Below, piece after piece: positions 24,050 through 31,540 of a DNA stretch of 64,000 bases. The notes below the pieces were generated by a model. The model searched no databases and had not been told where the DNA came from. It worked only from the letters and a program-made list of their open reading frames with translations. The position numbers were made by a program, and so were the translations under genes. Source of the stretch: CAKZYD01 sp039814715 (GTDB taxonomy: Bacteria; Pseudomonadota; Alphaproteobacteria; Sphingomonadales; CAKZYD01); NCBI GenBank assembly GCA_039814715.1, contig JBCCAR010000015.1, positions 1-64,000 of the forward strand, given 5' to 3'. Position 1 is the first letter of the stretch, and the number at the start of each line of letters is the position of its first letter.

Positions 24050-24089
24050 TTAAGCAAGATTAACGAACGGGACTTTAAAACATGGTTAA
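24050..24089. promoter_or_regulatory. Candidate CtrA-binding sites between fhlB-like/fliO and flgB operons
   Basis: The divergent region 24023-24199 holds TTAAGCAAGATTAA (24050-24063, two TTAA boxes 6 apart instead of the consensus 7) and the 8-mer TTAACCAT on the minus strand (24082-24089). The latter is the known CtrA half-site form. Class II flagellar operons are CtrA targets in this group. Motif match only. Confidence 0.35.
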
Positions 24090-24199
24090 CGCTGGGTTTC
24101 GCCAGATCATTAAAACTTGAATCAATCTTTTTCTTTACGCGATCTTAACGCGCTGCGCCGACCATGCCCCTCAATTGGACACCACCAGTGGGCCTTGCA

Positions 24200-24622
24200 A
24201 TGGACGTCACAAACTTGCCAATTCTGGATGCCGTGAAGCAGCGTATGCGCTGGCTGACAGCGCGCCAGGGCGTGATTGCTGAGAATATGGCAAATGCGGA
24301 TACGCCTGGATATCGGCCGAAGCGGCTGGAAGAACAATCCTTTAAAGATTTGCTGTCCCACTCTACTGCAATCAGCGGCGGTGGCCCCTCCATGCGCAAA
24401 ACAAGCGGCGTACACATGGGCGTTGGCGGCACAGACGGTGCGCGCACGCCGCGCGACTATAAGGCCCGTGAAGTGGCCGATGAACGGCCGAATGGAAATG
24501 GTGTCACGCTTGAAGATGAACTCGTTTCCATGGCTGAAACGCAGATTGAATATCAAACCATGCTCAATGTGTATCGCAAACATCATCAGATTTTGCGCAC
24601 GGCCCTTGGCAAGCAAAGATAA
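24200..24622 (+). CDS. flgB: Proximal rod protein FlgB
   Basis: 140 residues from the ATG at 24200, starting MDVTNLPILDAVKQRMRWL. The rod motif is AENMANADTPGYRPKRL, and the C-terminal helix is VSMAETQIEYQTMLNVYRKHHQILRTALG. It is the first rod subunit. The in-frame ATG at 24164 adds 12 residues not seen in homologues; neither start has a good RBS. It begins the operon flgB-flgC-fliE-fliQ-fliR-flhB. Confidence 0.93.
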   Translation: MDVTNLPILDAVKQRMRWLTARQGVIAENMANADTPGYRPKRLEEQSFKDLLSHSTAISGGGPSMRKTSGVHMGVGGTDGARTPRDYKAREVADERPNGNGVTLEDELVSMAETQIEYQTMLNVYRKHHQILRTALGKQR

Positions 24623-24633
24623 GGTAGCACGCT

Positions 24634-25041
24634 ATGGATTTCGGCTCATCGATCATGATTTCCAGCGCTGGAATGAAAGCGCAGGGCGCGCGTATGCGCG
24701 TTATTGCGGAGAACTTGGCCAACTCCTCGTCAATTGCAGGGAGCCAAGATGAAGATCCGTATCGCAGAAAAACGGTTAGCTTCACCAATTCGCTTGATCG
24801 CGAGCTCGGCGCGCGGATGGTCAAAGTCGACAAAGTGGGTACCGACAGTAGTGAATTTGGCCGCCGCTATGACCCTGGACACCCAGCGGCAGATACAGAC
24901 GGCTATGTGCGCACCACGAATGTGAATTCGCTGGTTGAGACCAATGATATGCGCGAGGCCCAGCGCACCTACCAAGCCAACTTGTCGGCCATTGATGCTG
25001 CTAAAACGATGATGATGCGCACGCTTGATCTGCTGCGCTAG
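24634..25041 (+). CDS. flgC: Proximal rod protein FlgC
   Basis: 135 residues. The N-terminal rod helix is SGMKAQG-type (SSAGMKAQGARMRVIAENLANSSS). The C-terminal GYVRTTNVNSLVETNDMREAQRTYQANLSAID is the FlgC signature. The RBS is AAGGTAG. It is 11 bases after flgB and 13 before fliE. Confidence 0.96.
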   Translation: MDFGSSIMISSAGMKAQGARMRVIAENLANSSSIAGSQDEDPYRRKTVSFTNSLDRELGARMVKVDKVGTDSSEFGRRYDPGHPAADTDGYVRTTNVNSLVETNDMREAQRTYQANLSAIDAAKTMMMRTLDLLR

Positions 25042-25054
25042 GAGAGACTGACAC

Positions 25055-25372
25055 ATGGACGTAAAAGCTCTTGATGCGCTTGGCGCTTATAACAAGACCG
25101 CGGCCTTAAAAGCCGTTCCTGGCGCTGAAGCTGCAGGCGCTGCGCAGGCTTCAACTGCCGGATTTGCAAGCATGGTGGAAGAGGGCCTGAATGAGGTCGT
25201 TGGCGCAACATCCGGCATGGAAAGCGCGGTTGCAGGAAAGCTGAATGGTCAGGCGCAGCTGCTTGATGTGGTGACCGCTGTCTCTAGCGCGGAAATGGCT
25301 GTAGAGACAGTCGTCGCCGTGCGCGACAAAGTGCTCAGCGCTTACAACGACATTATCAAAATGCCGATTTGA
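25055..25372 (+). CDS. fliE: Hook-basal body protein FliE
   Basis: 105 residues. An Ala-rich N-terminus is followed by FASMVEEGLNEVVGATSGMES and the conserved C-terminal LLDVVTAVSSAEMAVETVVAVRDKVLSAYNDIIKMPI. FliE joins the MS ring and export gate to the rod. The RBS GGAGAG is present. In operon between flgC and fliQ. Confidence 0.94.
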   Translation: MDVKALDALGAYNKTAALKAVPGAEAAGAAQASTAGFASMVEEGLNEVVGATSGMESAVAGKLNGQAQLLDVVTAVSSAEMAVETVVAVRDKVLSAYNDIIKMPI

Positions 25373-25439
25373 TTTCGGTGACTGGATGCCAAGCAGTGAA
25401 ACGGCAAAATAACGCTGCAGGTGGAATTGGAGAAGCAAT

Positions 25440-25703
25440 GTGACTGGGGCAGAAGTCCTCGATGTGGCGCGTGATGCGCTGTCGACTGTATTGGTTGTCG
25501 CTGGCCCTCCAATGGCCATCGGGCTTGGCGTGGGGCTGCTTATCGCGCTTTTTCAAACGCTCACCCAAATTCAGGAAATGACGCTCACTTTCGTCCCCAA
25601 GATCGTGGCCATTTTCGCCTCTTTGCTTATTCTCTTGCCATTCATGGGCTCGGCTTTATCGGCCTTGATGTTGCGCATCAGCGCGAAGATCATCACAGGC
25701 TAG
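25440..25703 (+). CDS. fliQ: Flagellar export protein FliQ
   Basis: 87 residues, two membrane helices. It contains LVVAGPPMAIGLGVGLLIALFQTLTQIQEMTL, the FliQ signature, and FVPKIVAIFASLLILLPFMG. GTG start with GGAG upstream; an ATG two bases earlier in another frame is followed at once by a stop. Part of the FliPQR gate. It is 4 bases before fliR. Confidence 0.95.
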   Translation: MTGAEVLDVARDALSTVLVVAGPPMAIGLGVGLLIALFQTLTQIQEMTLTFVPKIVAIFASLLILLPFMGSALSALMLRISAKIITG

Positions 25704-25707
25704 CGCG

Positions 25708-26472
25708 GTGCTGGAACAGCTTCTGGGCGTTAGCGCAGGCACATTCGTCTTGGTGCTTGCCCGCGTTGGCGCGGTTGTTGCCATTGCGCCTGCGATTGGT
25801 GAAAGCGCTATTCCTGGCAATATCCGGGCTCTGCTGGCTCTGGTCTTGTCTGTGGTTATCTATCCCACCGCTGCGCAGCAATTTGCGCTTGGGGATATCT
25901 CTCTATTTGCTTTGATCGCGCTTGTTGTGAAAGAGGTTGCCATCGGCCTGTTCATTGGCATCATTGGGCGGATCGCCCTGTCTGCGCTCAATATCGCTGG
26001 TACAGTGATTGCCTTCCAAAGCGGGCTCGCCGCCGCGCAGAGCTTTGATCCCAGCCAAGGAACGCAAGGCGCGCTGATCGCCCGGTTTTTAACGCTTCTG
26101 GGCGTCACCATGATTTTTGCCACTGGGCTACATCACTTGCTCATTCAAGCGATTGCAAAGAGTTTTATACTGTTTCCGCCAGACAAGCCGTTAATGATGG
26201 CAGATGCTGCCCAGCTTGTTATTCTTCAGGTCGCAAGTGCGTTTGCCTTGGGTATGCAAATCGCCGCGCCATTCTTGGCGTATGGCATGCTATTCAATAT
26301 TGGGCTGGGCATCATTGCCCGGCTGATGCCGCAGTTGCCGATCTTTTTTGTCGCAATGCCAGCCAACATTGCCGTGGGCTTCATTTTATTCACATTCACC
26401 GTCTCTGCGATGATGCTTTGGTTTGTCCAACGCTTTGAAGAGGCCATCATGATGTTCCTCAAGGCAGGGTAG
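25708..26472 (+). CDS. fliR: Flagellar export protein FliR
   Basis: 254 residues, about six membrane helices. Visible family features include FVLVLARVGAVVAIAPAIGE, VVKEVAIGLFIGIIGRIALSALNIAG, and GIIARLMPQLPIFFVAMPANI at the C-terminal side. GTG start. It closes the export gate with FliP and FliQ and is 5 bases before flhB. Confidence 0.95.
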   Translation: MLEQLLGVSAGTFVLVLARVGAVVAIAPAIGESAIPGNIRALLALVLSVVIYPTAAQQFALGDISLFALIALVVKEVAIGLFIGIIGRIALSALNIAGTVIAFQSGLAAAQSFDPSQGTQGALIARFLTLLGVTMIFATGLHHLLIQAIAKSFILFPPDKPLMMADAAQLVILQVASAFALGMQIAAPFLAYGMLFNIGLGIIARLMPQLPIFFVAMPANIAVGFILFTFTVSAMMLWFVQRFEEAIMMFLKAG

Positions 26473-26477
26473 GGCCA

Positions 26478-27563
26478 ATGGCAGAGGACGACGACGGCCA
26501 AAAGAGCGAAGACCCTAGCGCCAAGAAACTCCAAGACGCCTATGACAAGGGCGATGCGCCGCGCAGTCAGGAAGTGAAAACGTGGTTCATGCTGCTAGCC
26601 GGCTTGCTCATCGTCTCAGGCTTTTCAGGGAGCATGGCGAGCGACGTCAAGATCGCGCTGACTGGCTTTCTCGCCAATCCCCACGCTATTGATTTGAGCG
26701 ACAGCGGCGCGGCGATGATGTTTTCAAACCTCTTGGGCACGATCGCGCGCACCTTATCTATTCCCGTCATCATCTTGTTACTGGCCGCTTTCGCTGGGTC
26801 GATTGTTCAAGGCAATATTGTGCTGACAGCGTCAAAACTACAGCCCAAGTTCAGTAAAATCTCGCCCATGAGCGGGCTGAAAAAAATGTTCTCCATGCAG
26901 TCCGTGTCAGAGCTTCTAAAAAGCTTGGCAAAGCTCATTACGGTCGGCAGCACGTTTTTTCTAATTCTGTGGCCCGAGCGAGACAAGCTTGGCGCGCTGA
27001 TTACCACATCTCCAGACGAGCTTCTTACGCTCATATGGGCGCTGACCATTAAGCTGAGCATTGCTGTTGTGGCAATTATGGGCGCTGTCGCGGCAGCAGA
27101 TTTCTCCTTCCAGCGGTTTCAGTTTATGAAGCGCATGCGCATGTCCATCAAAGAAGTGCGTGATGAGCACAAGCAGCTAGAAGGCGACCCGCATGTGAAA
27201 GGGCGCATCGCGAAAGTGCGCGCTGAGCGCTCGCGCCAACGCATTGCCCAGGCAGTTCCTGAAGCTGATGTGATCATAACCAACCCAACACACTATGCCA
27301 TTGCACTGAAATATCAGCATGGCTCCATGGAAGTCCCTGTGCTTGTGGCCAAGGGCGTTGACAATTTAGCGGCCAAAATCCGCGAAATCGCTGGTGAACA
27401 TGAGATCCCAATCTTGGAAAACCCGCCACTTGCGCGCTCACTTTACGCGACCGTTGAGGTGGATGAAGAAATTCGGCCAGAGCATTATAAGGCCGTCGCC
27501 AAAGTCATCAGTTATCTGTTGGCACTGCGCAAAAAGGGAAGCGGCGCCCGCTACAAACCGTAG
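26478..27563 (+). CDS. flhB: Flagellar export switch protein FlhB
   Basis: 361 residues. A cytoplasmic start (EDDDGQKSEDPSAKKLQDAYDKG) is followed by four membrane helices to about 215, a linker (MRMSIKEVRDEHKQLEGDPHVKGRI) and the autocleavage site NPTH (N269) in VIITNPTHYAIALKY. The switch domain follows. FlhB changes export from rod/hook to filament substrates. It is the last gene of the flgB operon and lies 58 bases before cckA. Confidence 0.97.
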   Translation: MAEDDDGQKSEDPSAKKLQDAYDKGDAPRSQEVKTWFMLLAGLLIVSGFSGSMASDVKIALTGFLANPHAIDLSDSGAAMMFSNLLGTIARTLSIPVIILLLAAFAGSIVQGNIVLTASKLQPKFSKISPMSGLKKMFSMQSVSELLKSLAKLITVGSTFFLILWPERDKLGALITTSPDELLTLIWALTIKLSIAVVAIMGAVAAADFSFQRFQFMKRMRMSIKEVRDEHKQLEGDPHVKGRIAKVRAERSRQRIAQAVPEADVIITNPTHYAIALKYQHGSMEVPVLVAKGVDNLAAKIREIAGEHEIPILENPPLARSLYATVEVDEEIRPEHYKAVAKVISYLLALRKKGSGARYKP

Positions 27564-27621
27564 TTTGAGGATAGCGCCATAAAACCCTGTGGAGAACGGC
27601 CCGCGTTAAGGGTTTGGCAAG

Positions 27622-30201
27622 ATGCACGCCGCTATGCCATTTATAGTTAATGAACTGTCAAAACACGCGGTGGAGCGGCCTTCGATGTTGATGGATGAGA
27701 CAACCCAAAACCTCCCAAAGGTTGCGATGTCGCTCAATAGCGATTTGACGGCGGAAACGCTTTCAAAATTCTCATCAGAAGCAGGTGCCCAAGGTCGCTT
27801 GAAAAAAGCCAGCCGCCGCGTTCCGCTCTGGCTACAAACTGCGCTGCCTTTTGTGTGTGTTGCCGCTGCCGTCCTCCTCCTGGGGTTTTCGACGCAGAAC
27901 TGGATTGTAGCCGGGATTACAGGTGCGGCCGGCTTTATAAGTTTAAGCGCGTTTTTCGCTTTTGCTGCCTATCACCGCGTCAAGGGCCAAGAGCTGCTCA
28001 AAAAGGACCTGCTCATCGCCGCAGTTGAAGCAAAAACGAGGCCTGTGGCGATTACAGACCTGAATGGCGCGCTTGTCTGCGCGAACTCAGCCTATGGCCG
28101 GCTGCTAAGTGGTTTTCCATCTCCAAACTCGCTTCCTGAAAGTGATGAAGAGCGCAATGCGCTGCTCGAAGCCAGCCGCTCCGCCCGGGTCTGCGGGCGC
28201 GGCGAAACCCAGGTGCAGCGGCGCACGAAAGACGGTGCTCAGCCTCTCGATGTTACAATTCGGCGATCAAAACAGATTGAGAATTACTTAGTCTGGGATG
28301 TGGAAGGTGCAGGCCAAGAAGCTCAAATTCAGCGCTTCTTTGACCTCTATGAAAGTGGCCTGGGGCACTGGCTCGAACAAGTCGATGCCGGGGTCGTCAT
28401 CACTGAAGCCTCGGGCAGCATCCGCACCATCAGCCCACACTTAAAAGCCTGGGTGGGCGGGCTGGATAAAGCCGATAAGGACTACGCACTCAGCGATATC
28501 GTTGCATCTCCATCCGGTTTCACCACGCTATTAAATGGCCAAGGCCAAGCGGTGTGCGAAGTCCAAGTCATTGCCCGGCCGTTAGGCCAAGACCGTGATA
28601 GCGCCGGGATGGTCTATCTGTTGCAGAAGCGCAGCCGAACCAGTGAAGTCTCTAGCAAGAACGTTGATATCGCCCAAGCTGTCTTTAACGACGCGCCGGT
28701 TGGTATGGCTGTTGTCGACACCGATGGTGATTTCCTTCGCGCCAATAAGGCGATCAAGAGCCTGCTACGCGCCTCCGATAGGGCGTCATTTGACAATTTA
28801 TATAGTCTATTTGCCGGCGATAACTTGGCCGCTGTGCGCCGCTATATTGCTGCCGCTGCAAAAGCCGAACGTGTTCAAGAGACCTTAGAAGCGCGCCTTG
28901 ATGGCGATGATGATGCCGTTATTCGAATCAGCACGCATGTCCTCGATGATCAAAAAGGCGAAGTCTTGCTGTTTGTCAGTGATGCGACAGAGCAAAAGAG
29001 CTTGGAACGCCAGTTTGCGCAGGCGCAAAAAATGCAGGCGGTTGGCCAGCTCGCCGGCGGCATTGCCCACGATTTCAATAATATTCTGACCGCGATTATT
29101 GGCTTTAGCGATCTTCTATTAGTCCGCCATAGTGCTGGTGATCCGTCCTTTGCTGATATTATGCAGGTGAAGCAGAATGCCAACCGAGCAGCAAACCTTG
29201 TGCGTCAATTGCTTGCTTTCTCGCGCCAACAAACCCTCATGCCCAAGGTGCTCGACATCACCGACGTGCTGGCGGAGTTATCGAACCTTATCCGCCGCTT
29301 AATTGGCGAAAATATTACCCTCAACATGGTCCACGGCCGCGATCTTGGGCAGCTATTGGTGGACCAAGGCCAGCTTGAACAAGTGATCGTCAATTTGGCC
29401 GTGAATGCTCGCGACGCTATGGACGGCGGCGGTGATTTAACGATTACCACATCCATGGAAACAGCAGACGAGGTGTCCAGACTTGGTCATGATTTCATGC
29501 CCAACCAAGACTATATCCGCCTTGCGGTGTCCGATACCGGTCATGGCATCGAAAAAGAAAATCTGAACAAGATTTTTGAGCCATTCTTTACAACCAAAGA
29601 AACAGGCAAAGGCACCGGGCTGGGTTTGTCGACCGTTTACGGCATTGTCAAGCAGACCGGTGGCTTTATTTTTGCAGAGTCTCAGCCAGGGCAGGGCGCC
29701 ACTTTCATTATCTATTTGCCCGTTCACGTACAGACCGAAGACACTGCGGAGACGGCGACTGCGTCTGTTGACAATGAGCCGCCCGCTGTCGCTGATTATT
29801 GGGGCCGCGGTACAATTATGTTGGTCGAGGATGAAGACGCGGTGCGTACGTTTGCCTCGCGCGCACTCGCCAAAAAAGGGTATCACGTCGTCGCCGCCAG
29901 CTCTGGCCAGGAGGCTCTCGATCTCCTCAATGATGATCTCGCCATTGATTTGCTGATTACGGATGTTGTCATGCCGCAAATGGATGGACCGACGCTGGTG
30001 CAGACTGTTCGTCAATCCCGGCCAGAGCTTCAAGTGATCTTTATTTCAGGCTACGCTCAGGACGGCATTGGCGTGGCTGAAGGGCTGGATAAAATAGAGT
30101 TTTTGCCCAAGCCATTTTCTCTATCCCAACTGGCAGAAGCGGTGAAAGCAGCCATGCCGGCCGCGCCCGAAATGGACGACACACCAAGCGAAACTGCCTG
30201 A
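27622..30201 (+). CDS. cckA: Cell-cycle hybrid histidine kinase CckA
   Basis: 859 residues. Two membrane helices (about 70-115), then PAS domains (about 130-220, 245-340 and 350-450), HisKA with the phospho-His in GQLAGGIAHDFNNILTAIIG, an ATPase domain (DTGHGIEKENLNKIFEPFF and GTGLGLSTVYGIV), and a C-terminal receiver (MLVEDEDAVRTFASRAL and LITDVVMPQMDG). The layout and the flhB-cckA-recA order match CckA, which phosphorylates CtrA through ChpT and so controls flagellar class II genes and the cell cycle. Start sites at codons 5 and 22 are possible. Confidence 0.93.
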   Translation: MHAAMPFIVNELSKHAVERPSMLMDETTQNLPKVAMSLNSDLTAETLSKFSSEAGAQGRLKKASRRVPLWLQTALPFVCVAAAVLLLGFSTQNWIVAGITGAAGFISLSAFFAFAAYHRVKGQELLKKDLLIAAVEAKTRPVAITDLNGALVCANSAYGRLLSGFPSPNSLPESDEERNALLEASRSARVCGRGETQVQRRTKDGAQPLDVTIRRSKQIENYLVWDVEGAGQEAQIQRFFDLYESGLGHWLEQVDAGVVITEASGSIRTISPHLKAWVGGLDKADKDYALSDIVASPSGFTTLLNGQGQAVCEVQVIARPLGQDRDSAGMVYLLQKRSRTSEVSSKNVDIAQAVFNDAPVGMAVVDTDGDFLRANKAIKSLLRASDRASFDNLYSLFAGDNLAAVRRYIAAAAKAERVQETLEARLDGDDDAVIRISTHVLDDQKGEVLLFVSDATEQKSLERQFAQAQKMQAVGQLAGGIAHDFNNILTAIIGFSDLLLVRHSAGDPSFADIMQVKQNANRAANLVRQLLAFSRQQTLMPKVLDITDVLAELSNLIRRLIGENITLNMVHGRDLGQLLVDQGQLEQVIVNLAVNARDAMDGGGDLTITTSMETADEVSRLGHDFMPNQDYIRLAVSDTGHGIEKENLNKIFEPFFTTKETGKGTGLGLSTVYGIVKQTGGFIFAESQPGQGATFIIYLPVHVQTEDTAETATASVDNEPPAVADYWGRGTIMLVEDEDAVRTFASRALAKKGYHVVAASSGQEALDLLNDDLAIDLLITDVVMPQMDGPTLVQTVRQSRPELQVIFISGYAQDGIGVAEGLDKIEFLPKPFSLSQLAEAVKAAMPAAPEMDDTPSETA

Positions 30202-30205
30202 ATCC

Positions 30206-30262
30206 GCTGGAGTTTCTCTCCAGCAGAACATTTGTTCTTGCCAATAAGAACAAAACATGTAC
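30206..30262. promoter_or_regulatory. cckA-recA intergenic hairpins and candidate SOS box
   Basis: GCTGGAG (30206-30212) and CTCCAGC (30218-30224) form a stem after the cckA stop. GAACATTTGTTC (30226-30237) is a perfect palindrome. GAACAAAACATGTAC (30248-30262) is, on the minus strand, GTAC-N7-GTTC, one base from the alphaproteobacterial LexA box GTTC-N7-GTTC. Its place 53 bases before recA suits SOS control. Motif match only. Confidence 0.45.
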
Positions 30263-30315
30263 TTTGAAAGCCATTGCAGTTCATCTGGGTCTGCAGTAGC
30301 GAGAGGAGGAAGGCC

Positions 30316-31389
30316 ATGTCGGCATCATTGAAAGTTGTGGGACAAGACGGAATGGATAAACAGCGCGCTTTAGATGCGGCGCTATCGCAAATTGACCGGG
30401 CCTTTGGCAAAGGCTCCGTCATGAAGCTAGGTCAACGCGGCTCCTCGGTCGATATTGAGGCGGTTTCAACGGGCTCTTTGGGCCTTGATATTGCGCTTGG
30501 AATCGGCGGTTTACCGCGCGGGCGCATTATTGAAGTGTATGGCCCTGAAAGCTCGGGCAAGACAACGCTGGCGCTGCACTGCGTTGCGGAAGCGCAGAAA
30601 AGCGGCGGCGTTGCTGCTTTTGTTGATGCCGAACACGCGCTTGATCCGGGGTACGCTAAAAAGCTCGGTGTTGATGTCGATGAGTTGTTGATTTCACAGC
30701 CAGACACAGGCGAGCAGGCGCTAGAGATTGCGGATACATTGGTACGGTCGGGTGCCATTGACATTCTTGTGATCGATTCAGTGGCAGCGCTGACGCCGCG
30801 CGCTGAACTTGAGGGCGAGATGGGCGACACCCATGTTGGCCTGCAGGCCCGCTTGATGAGCCAGGCGCTGCGCAAGCTGACAGGCTCTATTTCTAAATCA
30901 AAATGCATGGTCATTTTCATCAACCAAATCCGGATGAAGATTGGCGTGATGTATGGCAACCCGGAAACAACGACTGGCGGGAACGCACTGAAGTTTTATG
31001 CCTCTGTTCGTTTAGAAATCCGCCGGACCGGGCAGATCAAAGACAAAGACGAGATTATTGGCAATTCGACGCGTGTGAAAGTCGTCAAAAACAAGGTAGC
31101 GCCGCCATTCAGACAAGTGGAATTCGACATCATGTACGGCGAAGGTGTCTCCAAGACGGGCGAGATCCTAGATTTGGGTGTGCGCGCTGATGTGGTGGAG
31201 AAATCTGGCTCTTGGTACTCCTTTGATAGCCAGCGCATTGGTCAAGGCCGCGAGAATGCTAAGCGGTTTTTGCTTGAGAACCCTGATATTGCAAATGGCA
31301 TTGAACAGACCATTCGTAAGTCCGCTGGTTTGGTCAATGAGACAATGGTGACTGGGCCCTCAGACGATGCAGAGGATGAAAAGGCGTAA
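30316..31389 (+). CDS. recA: Recombinase RecA
   Basis: 357 residues from the ATG at 30316, chosen for the RBS GAGGAGGAAGG; an upstream in-frame start at 30274 lacks one. Features: Walker A EVYGPESSGKTTLALH, DAEHALDP, Walker B ILVIDSVAALTPRAE, the L2 region FINQIRMKIGVMYGNPETTTGGNALKFYAS, and an acidic C-terminus (DDAEDEKA). It catalyses strand exchange and SOS induction. A terminator follows. Confidence 0.98.
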   Translation: MSASLKVVGQDGMDKQRALDAALSQIDRAFGKGSVMKLGQRGSSVDIEAVSTGSLGLDIALGIGGLPRGRIIEVYGPESSGKTTLALHCVAEAQKSGGVAAFVDAEHALDPGYAKKLGVDVDELLISQPDTGEQALEIADTLVRSGAIDILVIDSVAALTPRAELEGEMGDTHVGLQARLMSQALRKLTGSISKSKCMVIFINQIRMKIGVMYGNPETTTGGNALKFYASVRLEIRRTGQIKDKDEIIGNSTRVKVVKNKVAPPFRQVEFDIMYGEGVSKTGEILDLGVRADVVEKSGSWYSFDSQRIGQGRENAKRFLLENPDIANGIEQTIRKSAGLVNETMVTGPSDDAEDEKA

Positions 31390-31437
31390 GGCAAGTTGTT
31401 AGACACTCCCGGCACTGAGCATCAATAACGCTTTGAG

Positions 31438-31475
31438 TTGCGCTGCATGATACGTTAGTCATGCGGCGCAATTTT
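31438..31475 (+). terminator. Rho-independent terminator of recA
   Basis: TTGCGCTGCATGA (31438-31450) pairs with TCATGCGGCGCAA (31459-31471), 13 bp with one G-T pair and an 8-base loop, followed by TTTT. It lies 50 bases after the recA stop. Confidence 0.85.
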
Positions 31476-31540
31476 CATTTGGCTGCCTTGTTGAGTGGAA
31501 CGTTGCGTCGTTTAGTGACTATAGGGCTTTTGACAACACC

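Noticed and set aside
24122..24616. 164-codon minus-strand frame opposite flgB
   Set aside because: Shadow of the clear flgB gene; composition is that of a reversed coding strand.
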